Assembly (NCBI RefSeq): GCF_046773475.1
Contig: NZ_CP177240.1
Span: forward strand, 434,001 to 498,000
Length of the DNA: 64,000 nt
Source: Nitratireductor aquimarinus
Lineage (GTDB): Bacteria > Pseudomonadota > Alphaproteobacteria > Rhizobiales > Rhizobiaceae
Direction of reading: 5' to 3'
Below are positions 35,522 to 44,268 of the stretch, one piece after another (within the stretch, counting starts at the first letter, position 1; every line of letters begins with the position of its first letter). Below the pieces are notes generated by a model. The model ran no database searches. It was not told the DNA's origin and worked only from the letters and a program-made list of their open reading frames with translations. A program made the translations under genes and the position numbers.

Positions 35522-36910
35522 ATGACGGATAGATTTGCAATCTCGCCATTCGGCGGGAAAGGGATGGCGCGTGCCCAAATCATAGTCAGTGAGCAGGTTC
35601 GGCGTGCCCGCAAGGCCCTGAACACGCGCTCGGGCGATGCACGTGCCTGTTCTGAAAATACCGTGGATAAATGGCATTTGCTGCGGGCCGTAACCGAAGC
35701 ACGACCGGCGCTTGGCCTCTCCGACAGGACGATTGTGGTTCTGGAGGCGCTTGTGAGCTTCAACAGTGAACGCATGCTGGATCCCGGCGGGGAACTTGTC
35801 GTGTTCCCGTCCAATGCCGAACTCTCCATTCGCGCCCGTGGCATGGCGCCGGCAACACTGCGTCGGCATCTGGCGGCGCTGGTGAAGGCCGGGCTCATTC
35901 TGCGCCGCGACAGCGCCAATGGAAAACGTTTTGCGCGCCGTGGTGAAGAAGGCCAGATCGAGGAAGCTTTCGGCTTCGATCTAGCGCCTCTGGTCATGCG
36001 TGCGGGCGAAATCGAGGCTTACGCAGCAGAAACACGGCGGCTTGCTAAGGCCCTGAGAGCCCTCAGGAGCGAAGTAACGATCCATCTGAGGGATATTGCG
36101 GCCATTGTTCACGCAACCGCCCAGGAGGGCAGGGGAGAGCGTTTTGCAGCCTTTGCAGAGCGTCTCGAGGCGCTTTCTGGAAGATTGGGCCGCAACACCG
36201 ATTGGAAAACGCTCAAAGCACGCAGAGACGCGCTCGTGGAACTGCGCGACGCAATCGAAAACGCATATCTCGATAACCTTCGCGACGAAGAGCTGGAGGC
36301 TCAAAATCCAGAGCGCATGGTTAATGAAATCACAAAAGTGAGCGCCAATGAGTCCCAAAATGAGCGCCATATTCATAATTCAGACTCAGACTCTAATTTT
36401 GAAATAGAGGTAGACGACATCGAAGCGGAAACGCCGCGAAAGGCTCATGAAAGCGTAGCCCTTGCCAAAGCACACCGGAAAAACCCATCCGGAAGGCTGG
36501 AAAGAGCCCCACAACCGACAAAACAGGCTTCTGCAAGTGAAAATGCTTGCCGGACCGCAACGATGCGGCTGGAAATTGTGACCTCAGCCTGTCCGCAAAT
36601 GCGCGATTATGCGCCCGGTGGCCTCACAAACTGGCGAGATCTCATGAAAGCCGCCGAAACGGTGCGTTCCATGCTGGGAATTCCACCGGACGCCTGGGCG
36701 AAAGCGCGGACAGAGATGGGCGAAATCAACGCGGCAATCACCATTGCAGCCATGCTGGAGCGGGCCGAGGCCATCCGGTCGCCCGGCGCATATCTCCGGC
36801 GGTTGACCGAAAGGGCCCATGGCGGCTCGTTCTCCGTCAAGCCGATGCTCAATGCGCTCGTTTCGGCCCGCCAGCGAGCCCTTATAGGCTCAAGGAGAGC
36901 GCAAGCTTGA
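35522..36910 (+). CDS. repC: Plasmid replication initiator RepC
   Basis: 462 residues from ATG at 35522, which follows AAGGTGAG; an in-frame ATG at 35507 would add five residues. Starts MTDRFAISPFGGKGMARAQI; the N-terminal winged-helix part includes LRAVTEARPALGLSDRTIVVLEALVSF and VFPSNAELSIRARGMAPATLRRHLAALVKAGLILRRDS, hallmark of RepC. The middle third is AT-rich at DNA level and poorly conserved, as expected for the embedded origin. The C-terminal RMEA-type helix AITIAAMLERAEAIRSPGAYLRRLT is intact. Initiates replication in cis. Confidence 0.95.
   Translation: MTDRFAISPFGGKGMARAQIIVSEQVRRARKALNTRSGDARACSENTVDKWHLLRAVTEARPALGLSDRTIVVLEALVSFNSERMLDPGGELVVFPSNAELSIRARGMAPATLRRHLAALVKAGLILRRDSANGKRFARRGEEGQIEEAFGFDLAPLVMRAGEIEAYAAETRRLAKALRALRSEVTIHLRDIAAIVHATAQEGRGERFAAFAERLEALSGRLGRNTDWKTLKARRDALVELRDAIENAYLDNLRDEELEAQNPERMVNEITKVSANESQNERHIHNSDSDSNFEIEVDDIEAETPRKAHESVALAKAHRKNPSGRLERAPQPTKQASASENACRTATMRLEIVTSACPQMRDYAPGGLTNWRDLMKAAETVRSMLGIPPDAWAKARTEMGEINAAITIAAMLERAEAIRSPGAYLRRLTERAHGGSFSVKPMLNALVSARQRALIGSRRAQA
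36310..36415 (+). other. Probable oriV: AT-rich tract inside repC
   Basis: This stretch is clearly richer in A and T than the surrounding coding DNA and contains two GAGCGCCA copies plus CATAATTCAGACTCAGACTC-like direct repeats. In characterised repABC replicons the origin lies in such a central AT-rich segment of repC. Placement is by composition and analogy. Confidence 0.55.
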
Positions 36911-36991
36911 AATGAACATATTCTGGGCATAGTTTAATCGGGTAGTGATCATTATGTGCTCATTTCGCGTTGATTCAGGAGGTCAAAGAGC

Positions 36992-37363
36992 ATGACTGCG
37001 GCAGAACTCGATTTCGCAGCGGCCCATTTCGCTGACGAGCGCGCACCGTTTCTATCCGCCCGGCGGGTTTCTGAACTTCTGGGCGTGACAATGGTGGAGC
37101 TCGCACGGCTGATTGGCGTTGCCCGCAACACGCTGACGGCCAAATCCGGCCAGAGAAAGGTTGATCAGGCGCTGAGCCCGGTTGTGCGCATTCTGGCAAT
37201 GGCGACGGAAATGGCCGGGGATGAGCACCGGGCCGTGATCTGGTTCAAGCATCAGCCGATTCCCGGCTGGGCGGGAAAAACCGCCTATGATCTGGTAGGG
37301 GAGGGGAAGGCCGACAAGGTTTTGACCTATCTCGAAGCGGTGCGTGCCGGCGTCTATGCCTGA
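36992..37363 (+). CDS. Antitoxin, Xre/MbcA/ParS toxin-binding (DUF2384) type
   Basis: 123 residues. N-terminal Xre-like helix-turn-helix (LSARRVSELLGVTMVELARLIGVARNTLTAKSG) and a C-terminal DUF2384 toxin-binding segment (AVIWFKHQPIPGWAGKTAYDLVGEGKADKVLTYLEAVRAGVYA). Pairs with the RES-domain toxin gene that overlaps its stop. Such pairs stabilise plasmids; here it sits directly downstream of repC. The antitoxin normally represses its own promoter. Confidence 0.9.
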   Translation: MTAAELDFAAAHFADERAPFLSARRVSELLGVTMVELARLIGVARNTLTAKSGQRKVDQALSPVVRILAMATEMAGDEHRAVIWFKHQPIPGWAGKTAYDLVGEGKADKVLTYLEAVRAGVYA

Positions 37364-37868
37364 GGAATTGCGCAATGAGACCCTCTGGCGGGCTTATGTG
37401 CCGCGCTGGGCGCATGCGCCGCTTTCAGGGGAGGGGGCCGCACGCTTTGGCGGTCGCTGGAACCCGGTTGGAGCAGCCACGATCTACGCGGCGCGGGAGC
37501 TTTCCACGGCCTGGGCTGAATATAATCAGGGATTTGTGCAGCACCCCGCACTGATCGCCCAGCTGACGCTTTCAAAAGCGCGCCTTGCGGATCTGACGAG
37601 CGAAGAGGGGCTTGAGGCAGTCGGGCAATCGCCAGCTTTGCATCAGTGCGAGTGGCGGGCGGATATGGATGCCGGAAAGCTGCCCGAAACCCATCTCCTG
37701 CGCGAAAAACTGCTTCTGCAAGGCTATCACGGCGTGATCTATCCATCCTTCATGTCGCCCGGCGGAAGCTGCGTCGCGCTGTGGAGCTGGAATGGAGAGA
37801 AAGGGCCCGGTCTTTCCGTGACGGATCCCGAGCACAGACTGCCAAATGACGCGGCTTCCTGGCTTTAG
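37356..37868 (+). CDS. RES domain toxin
   Basis: 170 residues from ATG at 37356, overlapping the antitoxin stop by eight bases; an ATG at 37344 is a less likely alternative. The RES residues are visible: Arg in ARFGGRWNPVGAATIYAA, Glu in ELSTAWAEY and Ser in MSPGGSCVALWSWN. RES toxins degrade NAD+ in the cytoplasm and stop growth when the antitoxin is lost. Works as a post-segregational stability module for this replicon. Confidence 0.9.
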   Translation: MPEELRNETLWRAYVPRWAHAPLSGEGAARFGGRWNPVGAATIYAARELSTAWAEYNQGFVQHPALIAQLTLSKARLADLTSEEGLEAVGQSPALHQCEWRADMDAGKLPETHLLREKLLLQGYHGVIYPSFMSPGGSCVALWSWNGEKGPGLSVTDPEHRLPNDAASWL

Positions 37869-37914
37869 ATCTTTTTTGGGATTTCTCGGTATTTTCACCT
37901 GAAAATGGCTCGTT

Positions 37915-38163
37915 TCAGCTCATTTCGGGATGATATCCGCGCTTTTCCTTGATTTTGCGCAGCCGCTGGAGGGCTGTCTCCGCAGCCCCCGTCGTGTCGA
38001 AGAGATTGATCTTGAACTGCCCGCGCGTGCCGATCCGGCCCCACTGGCGCACAAGAGCAGCGTCGCCAAACAGGGTGGGCTCAACGGAAAGCGTGTAATA
38101 GCGCGCCATGTTGCGTGCGGGATCGATGCGTTTCAGACAGCAGAGATGTGGGTTGGTAGACAT
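37915..38163 (-). CDS. WGR domain protein
   Basis: 82 residues from ATG at 38163. Consists almost only of a WGR domain: CCLKRIDPARNMARYYTLSVEPTLFGDAALVRQWGRIGTRGQFKINLFDTTGAAETALQRL contains the Trp-Gly-Arg core. Stand-alone WGR proteins are frequent on rhizobial plasmids; the domain is thought to bind nucleic acid but no role is established. Convergent with the RES toxin gene. Confidence 0.8.
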   Translation of the reverse strand: MSTNPHLCCLKRIDPARNMARYYTLSVEPTLFGDAALVRQWGRIGTRGQFKINLFDTTGAAETALQRLRKIKEKRGYHPEMS

Positions 38164-38345
38164 GCCTATAGCAGGCCCGGAAAAGCCGGCTGCGTCCAAC
38201 GCATTTGCTGAATCGATCAGCGGTGACCGATTCACGTCGCTTATCGTTCATTGACTGAAGATCGAGGGCGAATGCGCGGTATCGAGAGCGCTCAATCCCT
38301 TTGTTTCTATGGAGTGTGGGACGCAAAACCGATGCTGGAGCCGCT

Positions 38346-39524
38346 CTAGAGACCACTCGCCTTGGTGAGATTGACCCGGAAACGATCGCGGCGACGCTGA
38401 TAGTGGCGGGTCATTTCAGCGCTTGCATGGCCCAGCTGCTTTTGAACGAAGCGTTCGTCCACCTCGGCTGAAGAGGCAAGCCCGGCGCGCAGGGATTGGC
38501 CCGAAAACAGCTTTTCACGCTCCTTTTCAGACAATTCCGGACGCAAACCGGCGTCGAGCGCGGTCTTTTTGACCAGTCTGGCGACATGTTTGTCGCTGAG
38601 ACGGCTTTCCTGAACCGATTTCTCACCGCGAATTCTGCGAAACAGCGGGCCATGGGCCACGCGCCCGAGCCGCATCCAGATTTTCAGCGCTTCCACGGGG
38701 CAGGAACGGTCTGCCGAGCCGCGCCCGATCTCCACTTCACGCCATCCGGTTTTGCCGCGCAGCGTGAGAATCGCGCCGTTTTCGAACATCTCGACCCAAC
38801 CACAGCCATCTTCCGTCTGGTCGACACCTGCATCGAGGCCAACGATCTCGGAGCGGCGCAATCCGCCGGCAAAGCCGACCAGAAGCACCGCTCTGTCGCG
38901 CAGTCCTCGCAGATCGTGGGGCAGGGTTTCGAGCATGGCCAGAATGTCGTCGGCCAAAAGCGCTTCCTTCTGAACCGGCGGGCGGCCGTGTTTGCGGCGA
39001 ATGCCGGCAAAGACTTCTGCAATGTGCGGATTCTTGCGGTCGAGACGGTCCCCACGTTGCGAGAACGCCTGAGAGAGCCCGGAAAGCCGCCGCTCCAACG
39101 TCGAAACGGTTGGCCGCGGTGAAGATGAAGCGCAGGCGGACAGGTATAGCCCCACGGTCTCTGGATTGGCCGGTAAGGGCGAGAAGCCCGCGCGCCGGCA
39201 CCAGGAGGCGAAATGACGCCAATCGGCAGCGTAGGCGCGCTGTGTGGCTTCCGAGCGGGCCGCGCGCGCGTAGTAATTGCGCGCCGTTTCGACGAGTGGA
39301 CCCGTTTCGGCGGGCAGGAGAGGGGAGGGGGCCTGCCGCTCATCCATGGCCAGAACGATGTCGACAATGTCCGGCAGGTCAGGATTTTCTGGCGCCGGTT
39401 GGTCGCATTTTAACGTTGTTATGGCATTCTGAGTGCTAGATTCGTCGTTTTGCGACGTGCTCTCTCGCGTCGCAGACGGGGCTAAGTGCCGGTTTTTGGT
39501 ATTCTGCTCGATCTCAGAGGCCAT
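38346..39524 (-). CDS. Tyrosine site-specific recombinase of the plasmid backbone
   Basis: 392 residues from ATG at 39524; the frame stays open further upstream but that would run through the inverted repeat at 39543-39573. N-terminal core-binding SAM-like domain (YYARAARSEATQRAYAADWRHFASWCRRAGF) and C-terminal catalytic domain with Arg I in AGGLRRSEIVGLD, Lys in LRGKTGWREVEI, Arg II in SGQSLRAGLASS, HIS/GH in QKQLGHASAEMT and the nucleophile Tyr in RHYQRRRDRF. The usual His before Arg II is Gln here. Adjacent to repABC, like the RinQ-type recombinase of Rhizobium etli. Likely resolves plasmid multimers or mediates cointegration. Confidence 0.9.
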   Translation of the reverse strand: MASEIEQNTKNRHLAPSATRESTSQNDESSTQNAITTLKCDQPAPENPDLPDIVDIVLAMDERQAPSPLLPAETGPLVETARNYYARAARSEATQRAYAADWRHFASWCRRAGFSPLPANPETVGLYLSACASSSPRPTVSTLERRLSGLSQAFSQRGDRLDRKNPHIAEVFAGIRRKHGRPPVQKEALLADDILAMLETLPHDLRGLRDRAVLLVGFAGGLRRSEIVGLDAGVDQTEDGCGWVEMFENGAILTLRGKTGWREVEIGRGSADRSCPVEALKIWMRLGRVAHGPLFRRIRGEKSVQESRLSDKHVARLVKKTALDAGLRPELSEKEREKLFSGQSLRAGLASSAEVDERFVQKQLGHASAEMTRHYQRRRDRFRVNLTKASGL

Positions 39525-39542
39525 TTCGCCATCTAGCACGCG

Positions 39543-39573
39543 GACGTCCGATAATGCAAGATTATCGGACGTC
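39543..39573. other. Lox-like recombination site: 13-base inverted repeat with 5-base spacer
   Basis: Left arm GACGTCCGATAAT (39543-39555), spacer GCAAG, right arm ATTATCGGACGTC (39561-39573): a perfect 13-base-pair inverted repeat. It lies 18 bases upstream of the recombinase start. Arms of 11-13 bases flanking a short spacer are the form of tyrosine-recombinase core sites. An operator for another protein cannot be excluded. Confidence 0.65.
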
Positions 39574-39663
39574 GTGAAGAAGCGACAGGGGCGGCGCTTT
39601 AATGTTTGATTGGCCGTCAAAAGCGCCGGACGTCGATGCGCCGTTCCTGCCATTCCCTGAACA

Positions 39664-40435
39664 GGGGATCGTCAAGTTGTTGACCTTTGGAGGGCAGCCG
39701 GGTAGCTCCGGGCGATGATCAGTCAGGTGTCCGCACCGCGCCTGAAAGGTCACCGCTTTCCGCGCTCCATCATTTCGTACACGGTCTGGGCGTATCACCG
39801 CTTCTCGCTCAGCTTGCGTGACGTCGAGGACCTGCTGGCCTAGCGGGGCATCGTGTTGAGCTATGAGACGATCCGGGCGTGGGTGGGAAAATTCGCACCG
39901 CAGATTGCGAAACGGGTCCGGGCTGCGCGCTGGCGGCCCACCGACAAATGGCACCTGGACGAAAAGGTGATCATGATCAATGGCGTGCGGCACTGGCTGT
40001 GGCGCGCCGTGGACAGCAACGGTGAAGTTCTCGACATCTTCGTGCAGTCGCGGCGCAATGCACGGGCCGCGAAGCGCTTTATTTCACGGCTGATCACCCA
40101 CTGGGGCGAGCCCCGTGTCATCGTGACGGACAAACTGCGCAGCAACGGCGCGGCCCTGCGGAAGCTTGGGCTGAACGTGGACCACCGGGCACACAAGGAA
40201 CTGAACAAAGGTATTGAGGAATCGCACCGGCCCACCCGGAAACGCGAGAAGATCCAGGGCCGGTTCAAATCGGCAAGGCAGGCGCAAAGGTTCCTCTCCG
40301 TCCATGATGAAACCGCCGACCTGTTCCGTCCTCGCCGCCGCATTCAAGCGCTGGAACGATTGCACGGACGGCATGGCCGCGTGACAGGCGGAGGCCCAGC
40401 TTTCTTCGACCCCAGGCAACAACTTGACAATCCCC
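39664..40435 (+). mobile_element. IS6-family insertion sequence, degenerate
   Basis: 772 bases bounded by inverted repeats GGGGATCGTCAAGTTGTTG (39664-39682) and its near-complement at 40417-40435 (one mismatch in 19). Encodes one IS6-type transposase in pseudogene form. No target-site duplication is recognisable (flanks CCTGAACA and CGCCCCGC differ), suggesting old insertion, rearrangement or replicative cointegration. It separates the plasmid backbone from the transporter operon at 40771. Confidence 0.8.
39715..40384 (+). pseudogene. IS6-family transposase, inactivated
   Basis: Frame from ATG 39715 reads MISQVSAPRLKGHRFPRSII...SLRDVEDLLA and then TAG at 39841, where relatives have Glu (LLAERG). 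It resumes RGIVLSYETIRAWVGKFAPQI and keeps the catalytic DDE: Asp in WHLDEKVIMING, Asp in VIVTDKLRSNGA, Glu in KGIEESHRPTRKRE. A second lesion near 40330 joins FRPRR to a different frame; the expected C-terminus AFKRWNDCTDGMAA is in another frame ending at 40384, with about a dozen usual residues missing. Two independent lesions make it non-functional. Confidence 0.85.
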
Positions 40436-40660
40436 CGCCCCGCTCACAGCTCTCGGCATTCGCAGTCATCGCCTGCGCGCCATGGCAGAATGGAACGCTG
40501 TAACCATCGGCCGCTGAAAACAGCGCCACACATCCAATCGCGTCCCGATCTCGTTAACGTGACATCGCCGTTGCACACCCGACCAAGCTGCAATGCATCG
40601 ATTGTATGAGATTGCATTCATTCAACATGAAACGCTTTTGGGAATACGAAGCCGACAAAA
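40436..40660. other. Non-coding stretch between the IS6 element and the Pho-box array
   Basis: No gene seen. A short GC hairpin, GGCCGCTG-AAAA-CAGCGCC, lies at 40511-40529. Composition falls in GC towards 40660, consistent with promoter DNA. Confidence 0.4.
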
Positions 40661-40700
40661 TTGTCACGGGGTTGTAAGGCAGTCGTCACGCAGGTGTCAT
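40661..40700 (+). promoter_or_regulatory. Putative Pho-box array (PhoB sites)
   Basis: Four 7-base units start exactly 11 bases apart: TTGTCAC (40661), TTGTAAG (40672), TCGTCAC (40683) and GTGTCAT (40694). The PhoB consensus is CTGTCAT repeated every 11 bases; the units match at 5, 4, 4 and 6 of 7 positions. The array ends 70 bases before the first gene of an operon that encodes a glycerophosphodiester phosphodiesterase, which is a classic Pho function. The match is imperfect, so binding is a prediction. Confidence 0.6.
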
Positions 40701-40770
40701 GTCACGTTTCTAGGGGGAGGTTCTGCTTGCCCAGCGCAAGCCATGTGAACATCTCACCCGGAGAAATCCA

Positions 40771-42327
40771 TTGAAAATTCTGTCCGCCATTGCAGGCGTC
40801 GCCTTCGGCCTGACTGCAGTGCTCGGCGCGTCCGCTGCAACCGCCAGCGATCGCCCCGACATCGTCGTCGCTGTTCCGGATCTCCCGCCGACCCTTGAGC
40901 CCGCCAAGGAACTCTCCAATATCGGCACCCGCATAACCTATGACATCTTCGACACCGTGATCCGCCGTGATTTCCTGTCAGCAGAAGATGGCTCGGGCTC
41001 GCAACTGGTTCCCGCGCTCGCTGAAAGCTGGGAATGGACCGATGACCGCACGCTCGCCTTGAAGCTGCGCGAAGGCGTCAAGTTCCACAACGGCGAGACA
41101 ATGACCGCCGAAGACGTCGCCTTCACCTTCTCCGCCGAACGCCTGTCCGGCCCGGAGGCGATAATGGCCAATGGCCGCGGCTATTTCGGCAACATCGAGA
41201 GCGTCGAGGCAACCGGCCCGCTCGAAGTGACCTTCACCCTGAAAGTGCCTGACGCGATCTTTGAACAGCGCCTGGCCTCCTGGACTGCATGGGTCGTCAA
41301 CAAGAGCGACTGGCTGAAAAATGCCGGCGACAGCTATCCTCAGTTTCCTGTCGGCACCGGTCCTTTCATGCTGGACGAATACAAGCCAGACCAGTCGATC
41401 CGCCTCGTGGCCTTCGACGATTATTTCGGTGGCAAGCCCAAGGCGGCGTCTCTTACTTTCGTGAAGGTGCCCGAAGAAGCTGCGCGCATCGCCGGTCTCG
41501 TCGCCGGTGACTTCGACATCGTCACGACCATCGGCCCGGATCAGATCGCCCAGATCGACAGCTACGACAATGTCGAAGCGCGCTCGGTGGTGCTGTCGAA
41601 CTCCCACGTCCTCGTCTACAACACCAAGAACCCGGTGATCGCCGACAAGCGTATCCGCCAGGCAATGAATCTGGCCATTGACCGTGACCTTCTGGTGCAG
41701 GCCCTTTGGGCAGGCAAGACCGTCGTGCCGCTGTCGCACCAGTACAAGGAGTATGGCGCACTGTTCGAGCCGAACCGCGAAGGTCTCACCTATGATCCCG
41801 AACGCGCGAAGGAACTGCTGGCCGAAGCCGGTTATAACGGCGAGACCATCTACTACAGCACCAACCCCAACTACTACGTCAATACCGTGCCCGCCGCAGA
41901 AGCGATCATGGAGATGTGGAAGGCCGTCGGCATCAACGGCAAGCTGAACCTCGTCGAGGACGTCATGGGCGTGCCTGAGAACGAGCGCATGGTACGGACC
42001 TGGTCCAATACCACCCGCTTCCCCGATCCCGCCGGTGGCCTGTGGAACCTCTGGGGCCCCCATCAGGGTGTTCAGCGGAAGAATGAGTGGACGCCAGAGA
42101 ACTTCAATGTGCTCGGTGCAGAGCTGGACGTGACATCTGATCTGGCGGAACGCAAAGTGGTTTTCCAGAAAATGCTCGACATCTGGGAAGACGAAGCTCC
42201 GGGGACTATCCTTTACCAGCCGCTGGAAACGTATGGCGTGCGTTCATCGCTCGAGTGGCGCCCCTATTCGCACTTCTATCTTGACCTGCGAAATTACAAT
42301 TTCGAAGATCAGGCCGCTACTCAGTGA
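40771..42327 (+). CDS. Peptide-type ABC transporter substrate-binding protein of the GDPD operon
   Basis: 518 residues from TTG at 40771, accepted because CCCGGAGAAA lies six bases upstream and a signal peptide begins at once (MKILSAIAGVAFGLTAVLGASAATA-SDRPD). Family-5 binding-protein pattern: YDIFDTVIRRDF near 65, LREGVKFHNGETMTAEDVAFTF, GTGPFMLDEYKPDQ, IRQAMNLAIDRDLLVQALW. First gene of an operon with two ATPases, a phosphodiesterase and two permeases. The class normally takes peptides, nickel or sugars; the context suggests a glycerophosphodiester ligand. Confidence 0.9.
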   Translation: MKILSAIAGVAFGLTAVLGASAATASDRPDIVVAVPDLPPTLEPAKELSNIGTRITYDIFDTVIRRDFLSAEDGSGSQLVPALAESWEWTDDRTLALKLREGVKFHNGETMTAEDVAFTFSAERLSGPEAIMANGRGYFGNIESVEATGPLEVTFTLKVPDAIFEQRLASWTAWVVNKSDWLKNAGDSYPQFPVGTGPFMLDEYKPDQSIRLVAFDDYFGGKPKAASLTFVKVPEEAARIAGLVAGDFDIVTTIGPDQIAQIDSYDNVEARSVVLSNSHVLVYNTKNPVIADKRIRQAMNLAIDRDLLVQALWAGKTVVPLSHQYKEYGALFEPNREGLTYDPERAKELLAEAGYNGETIYYSTNPNYYVNTVPAAEAIMEMWKAVGINGKLNLVEDVMGVPENERMVRTWSNTTRFPDPAGGLWNLWGPHQGVQRKNEWTPENFNVLGAELDVTSDLAERKVVFQKMLDIWEDEAPGTILYQPLETYGVRSSLEWRPYSHFYLDLRNYNFEDQAATQ

Positions 42328-43370
42328 CCCTGATGGCAAACATGATGCGCGCCGGAAATAGCCGGCGCGTATCGATGGCCTGCGCTCCTGCCGGAGCAAT
42401 GGCTTCGCGATCTGAGCCGTTGCTCCGGGTCGATGGGCTTTGCGTCGGCACGGAACACTCTGATCTGGTGCTGGATGTCTCCTTCGACCTGGCTCCGGGA
42501 GAAACCCTTTGCCTTGTCGGCGAAAGCGGCTGCGGAAAGTCCCTTACCTGCCTGGCGACAATGGGTTTGCTGTCCGCGCCGGTGAAGCGCAAGGCCGGAC
42601 GAGTGATGTTTGCTGGTGAGGAGCTTGCCGGTCTGTCTGAAACAGCTCTTCTGCGCCTCAGGGGGCGCGAGGTTTCGATGATCTTTCAGGATGCCACCGC
42701 TGCCTTGAACCCGGTTCGCAGGGTCGGCGATCAGGTTGCCGAGGTGTTGTCCCTTCACGAAGGGCTTACGTCCCGCGCGGCTCGCGACCGAACGACAGAG
42801 CTTTTCGAGATGGTCGGCATTCCAGACCCACGCGCGCGTCTGCGTGCATACCCGCATGAGCTGTCCGGCGGTATGAACCAGCGGATCATGATTGCCATGG
42901 CGCTGGCCTGCAAACCCCAGCTGATAATCGCCGACGAAGCCACTACGGCGCTCGACGTAACAACCCAGGCGCAGATCCTGAAACTGCTGCGCAGGCTGCA
43001 GGCGGAAACCGGTGCTGCCATGATCTTCGTCACGCATGATCTGGGGGTGGTGGCAGAAATCGCCGACCGTGTCGCGGTCATGTATTCTGGTCGGATCGTC
43101 GAACTGGCGACCGCTGACACCCTCTTCGACGCTCCCTCGCATCCCTACACCCGAGGCTTGATGGCCTGTCGCCTGCACGCGGGCACCCACAACACCGGAC
43201 GTCTGGCCGCCATCGAAGGCGTTGTGCCCAACCCGACCGCGCGTCCACAAGGCTGCGCCTTCGGGCCGCGTTGTCCACAGGTCACAACGACCTGTGTTGA
43301 GATGCCCGCTCTGACGGCCCGAGAAGAGGGCCACAGTGTCGCATGCCACTACCCCGGGGATGACCGATGA
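42324..43370 (+). CDS. Peptide-type ABC transporter ATP-binding protein, DppD-like
   Basis: 348 residues if started at GTG 42324, which overlaps the binding-protein stop (GTGA); ATG 42333 is an in-frame alternative. Walker A GESGCGKSLT, signature HELSGGMNQRIMIAMALA, Walker B LIIADEATTALD, switch His FVTHDLGVVAEIADRV, and the oligopeptide C-terminal extension with Cys residues (GCAFGPRCPQVTTTC) that often binds an Fe-S cluster in this class. Unlike the other two peptide transporters of the window, its ATPases are separate chains. Confidence 0.92.
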   Translation: MTLMANMMRAGNSRRVSMACAPAGAMASRSEPLLRVDGLCVGTEHSDLVLDVSFDLAPGETLCLVGESGCGKSLTCLATMGLLSAPVKRKAGRVMFAGEELAGLSETALLRLRGREVSMIFQDATAALNPVRRVGDQVAEVLSLHEGLTSRAARDRTTELFEMVGIPDPRARLRAYPHELSGGMNQRIMIAMALACKPQLIIADEATTALDVTTQAQILKLLRRLQAETGAAMIFVTHDLGVVAEIADRVAVMYSGRIVELATADTLFDAPSHPYTRGLMACRLHAGTHNTGRLAAIEGVVPNPTARPQGCAFGPRCPQVTTTCVEMPALTAREEGHSVACHYPGDDR

Positions 43371-44266
43371 GCGGAGATATCCTGACGCTGACAGGGATTA
43401 GCCGTGTCTACGGCGGGGGCTTCCTCAGCCGCCGTCCTGCAGTGCGCGCGGTTGATGATGTCAGCCTGAACCTCGCACCCGGTGAAGTACTGGGCATCGT
43501 TGGCGAAAGTGGGTCCGGCAAATCGACCCTCGGCCGGATCGCCGCCCGTATTGAACCACCCACCAGCGGAGAGGTCCTGATCGATGGAGCCCGGGGGCCG
43601 CGCATTGGCACAGCTGCATGGCGCCGGGAGCGGGCGTGTATCCAGATGATCTGGCAAAATCCCTCGCGCGCGCTGGACCCGCGCATGTCAATCGCAGCGC
43701 AGATCGACGAAGCCATGGCAGCTCATGGGCTGCCCGTGTCAGGCAATCGGAGACTGCGGCGCGACAGGGTGGAGGAGTATCTGCATCTGACAGGACTCGA
43801 CGGGCTGGGAGAGCGGTTCGTGCACCAGCTCTCCGGCGGTCAGCAGCAGCGCGCCGTAATCGCGCGCGCATTGTCTCTCGAACCAAGGCTGGTGGTCTGC
43901 GATGAAGCGGTCAGCGCACTCGACGTCTCGGTGCAGGCACAGATCATCAATTTACTTGGAGATCTGCGACAGCGGTTCGGAATAAGCTACCTGTTCATTT
44001 CTCACGATCTCGGCGTGGTGCGGCACATCTCCGACCGAATCGCGGTCATGCGCAGGGGCAAGGTCGTTGAAAGCGGCTCAGCCAATCAAGTCTTCACCAC
44101 ACCTCAACACGACTACACCCGGGCCTTGCTGGCGGCCGTGCCAGCTGCGACCCCTGCCGCAAGGCGCGCACGTGATGAAACTCAGCGTGCACCCCGCCAC
44201 ATTGCCCGCGCTCAAGGCAATGAACAGACCCCGGTCGCAAAACCCCGCGCCATGGAAAGACTGTAA
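43367..44266 (+). CDS. Peptide-type ABC transporter ATP-binding protein, DppF-like
   Basis: 299 residues, coupled to the previous gene by ATGA (43367-43370). Walker A GESGSGKSTLGRIA, signature QLSGGQQQRAVIARALSLEPRLVV, Walker B VCDEAVSALDVSVQAQ and switch His FISHDLGVVRHISDR. Shorter than usual for DppF and without the Cys-rich tail; a Lys/Arg-rich end follows RALLAAVPAATP. Heterodimer partner of the DppD-like ATPase. Confidence 0.92.
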   Translation: MSGDILTLTGISRVYGGGFLSRRPAVRAVDDVSLNLAPGEVLGIVGESGSGKSTLGRIAARIEPPTSGEVLIDGARGPRIGTAAWRRERACIQMIWQNPSRALDPRMSIAAQIDEAMAAHGLPVSGNRRLRRDRVEEYLHLTGLDGLGERFVHQLSGGQQQRAVIARALSLEPRLVVCDEAVSALDVSVQAQIINLLGDLRQRFGISYLFISHDLGVVRHISDRIAVMRRGKVVESGSANQVFTTPQHDYTRALLAAVPAATPAARRARDETQRAPRHIARAQGNEQTPVAKPRAMERL

Positions 44267-44268
44267 CA

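Noticed and set aside
39656..40443. Target-site duplication of the IS6 element
   Set aside because: The 8 bases outside each inverted repeat do not match, so no duplication can be claimed.
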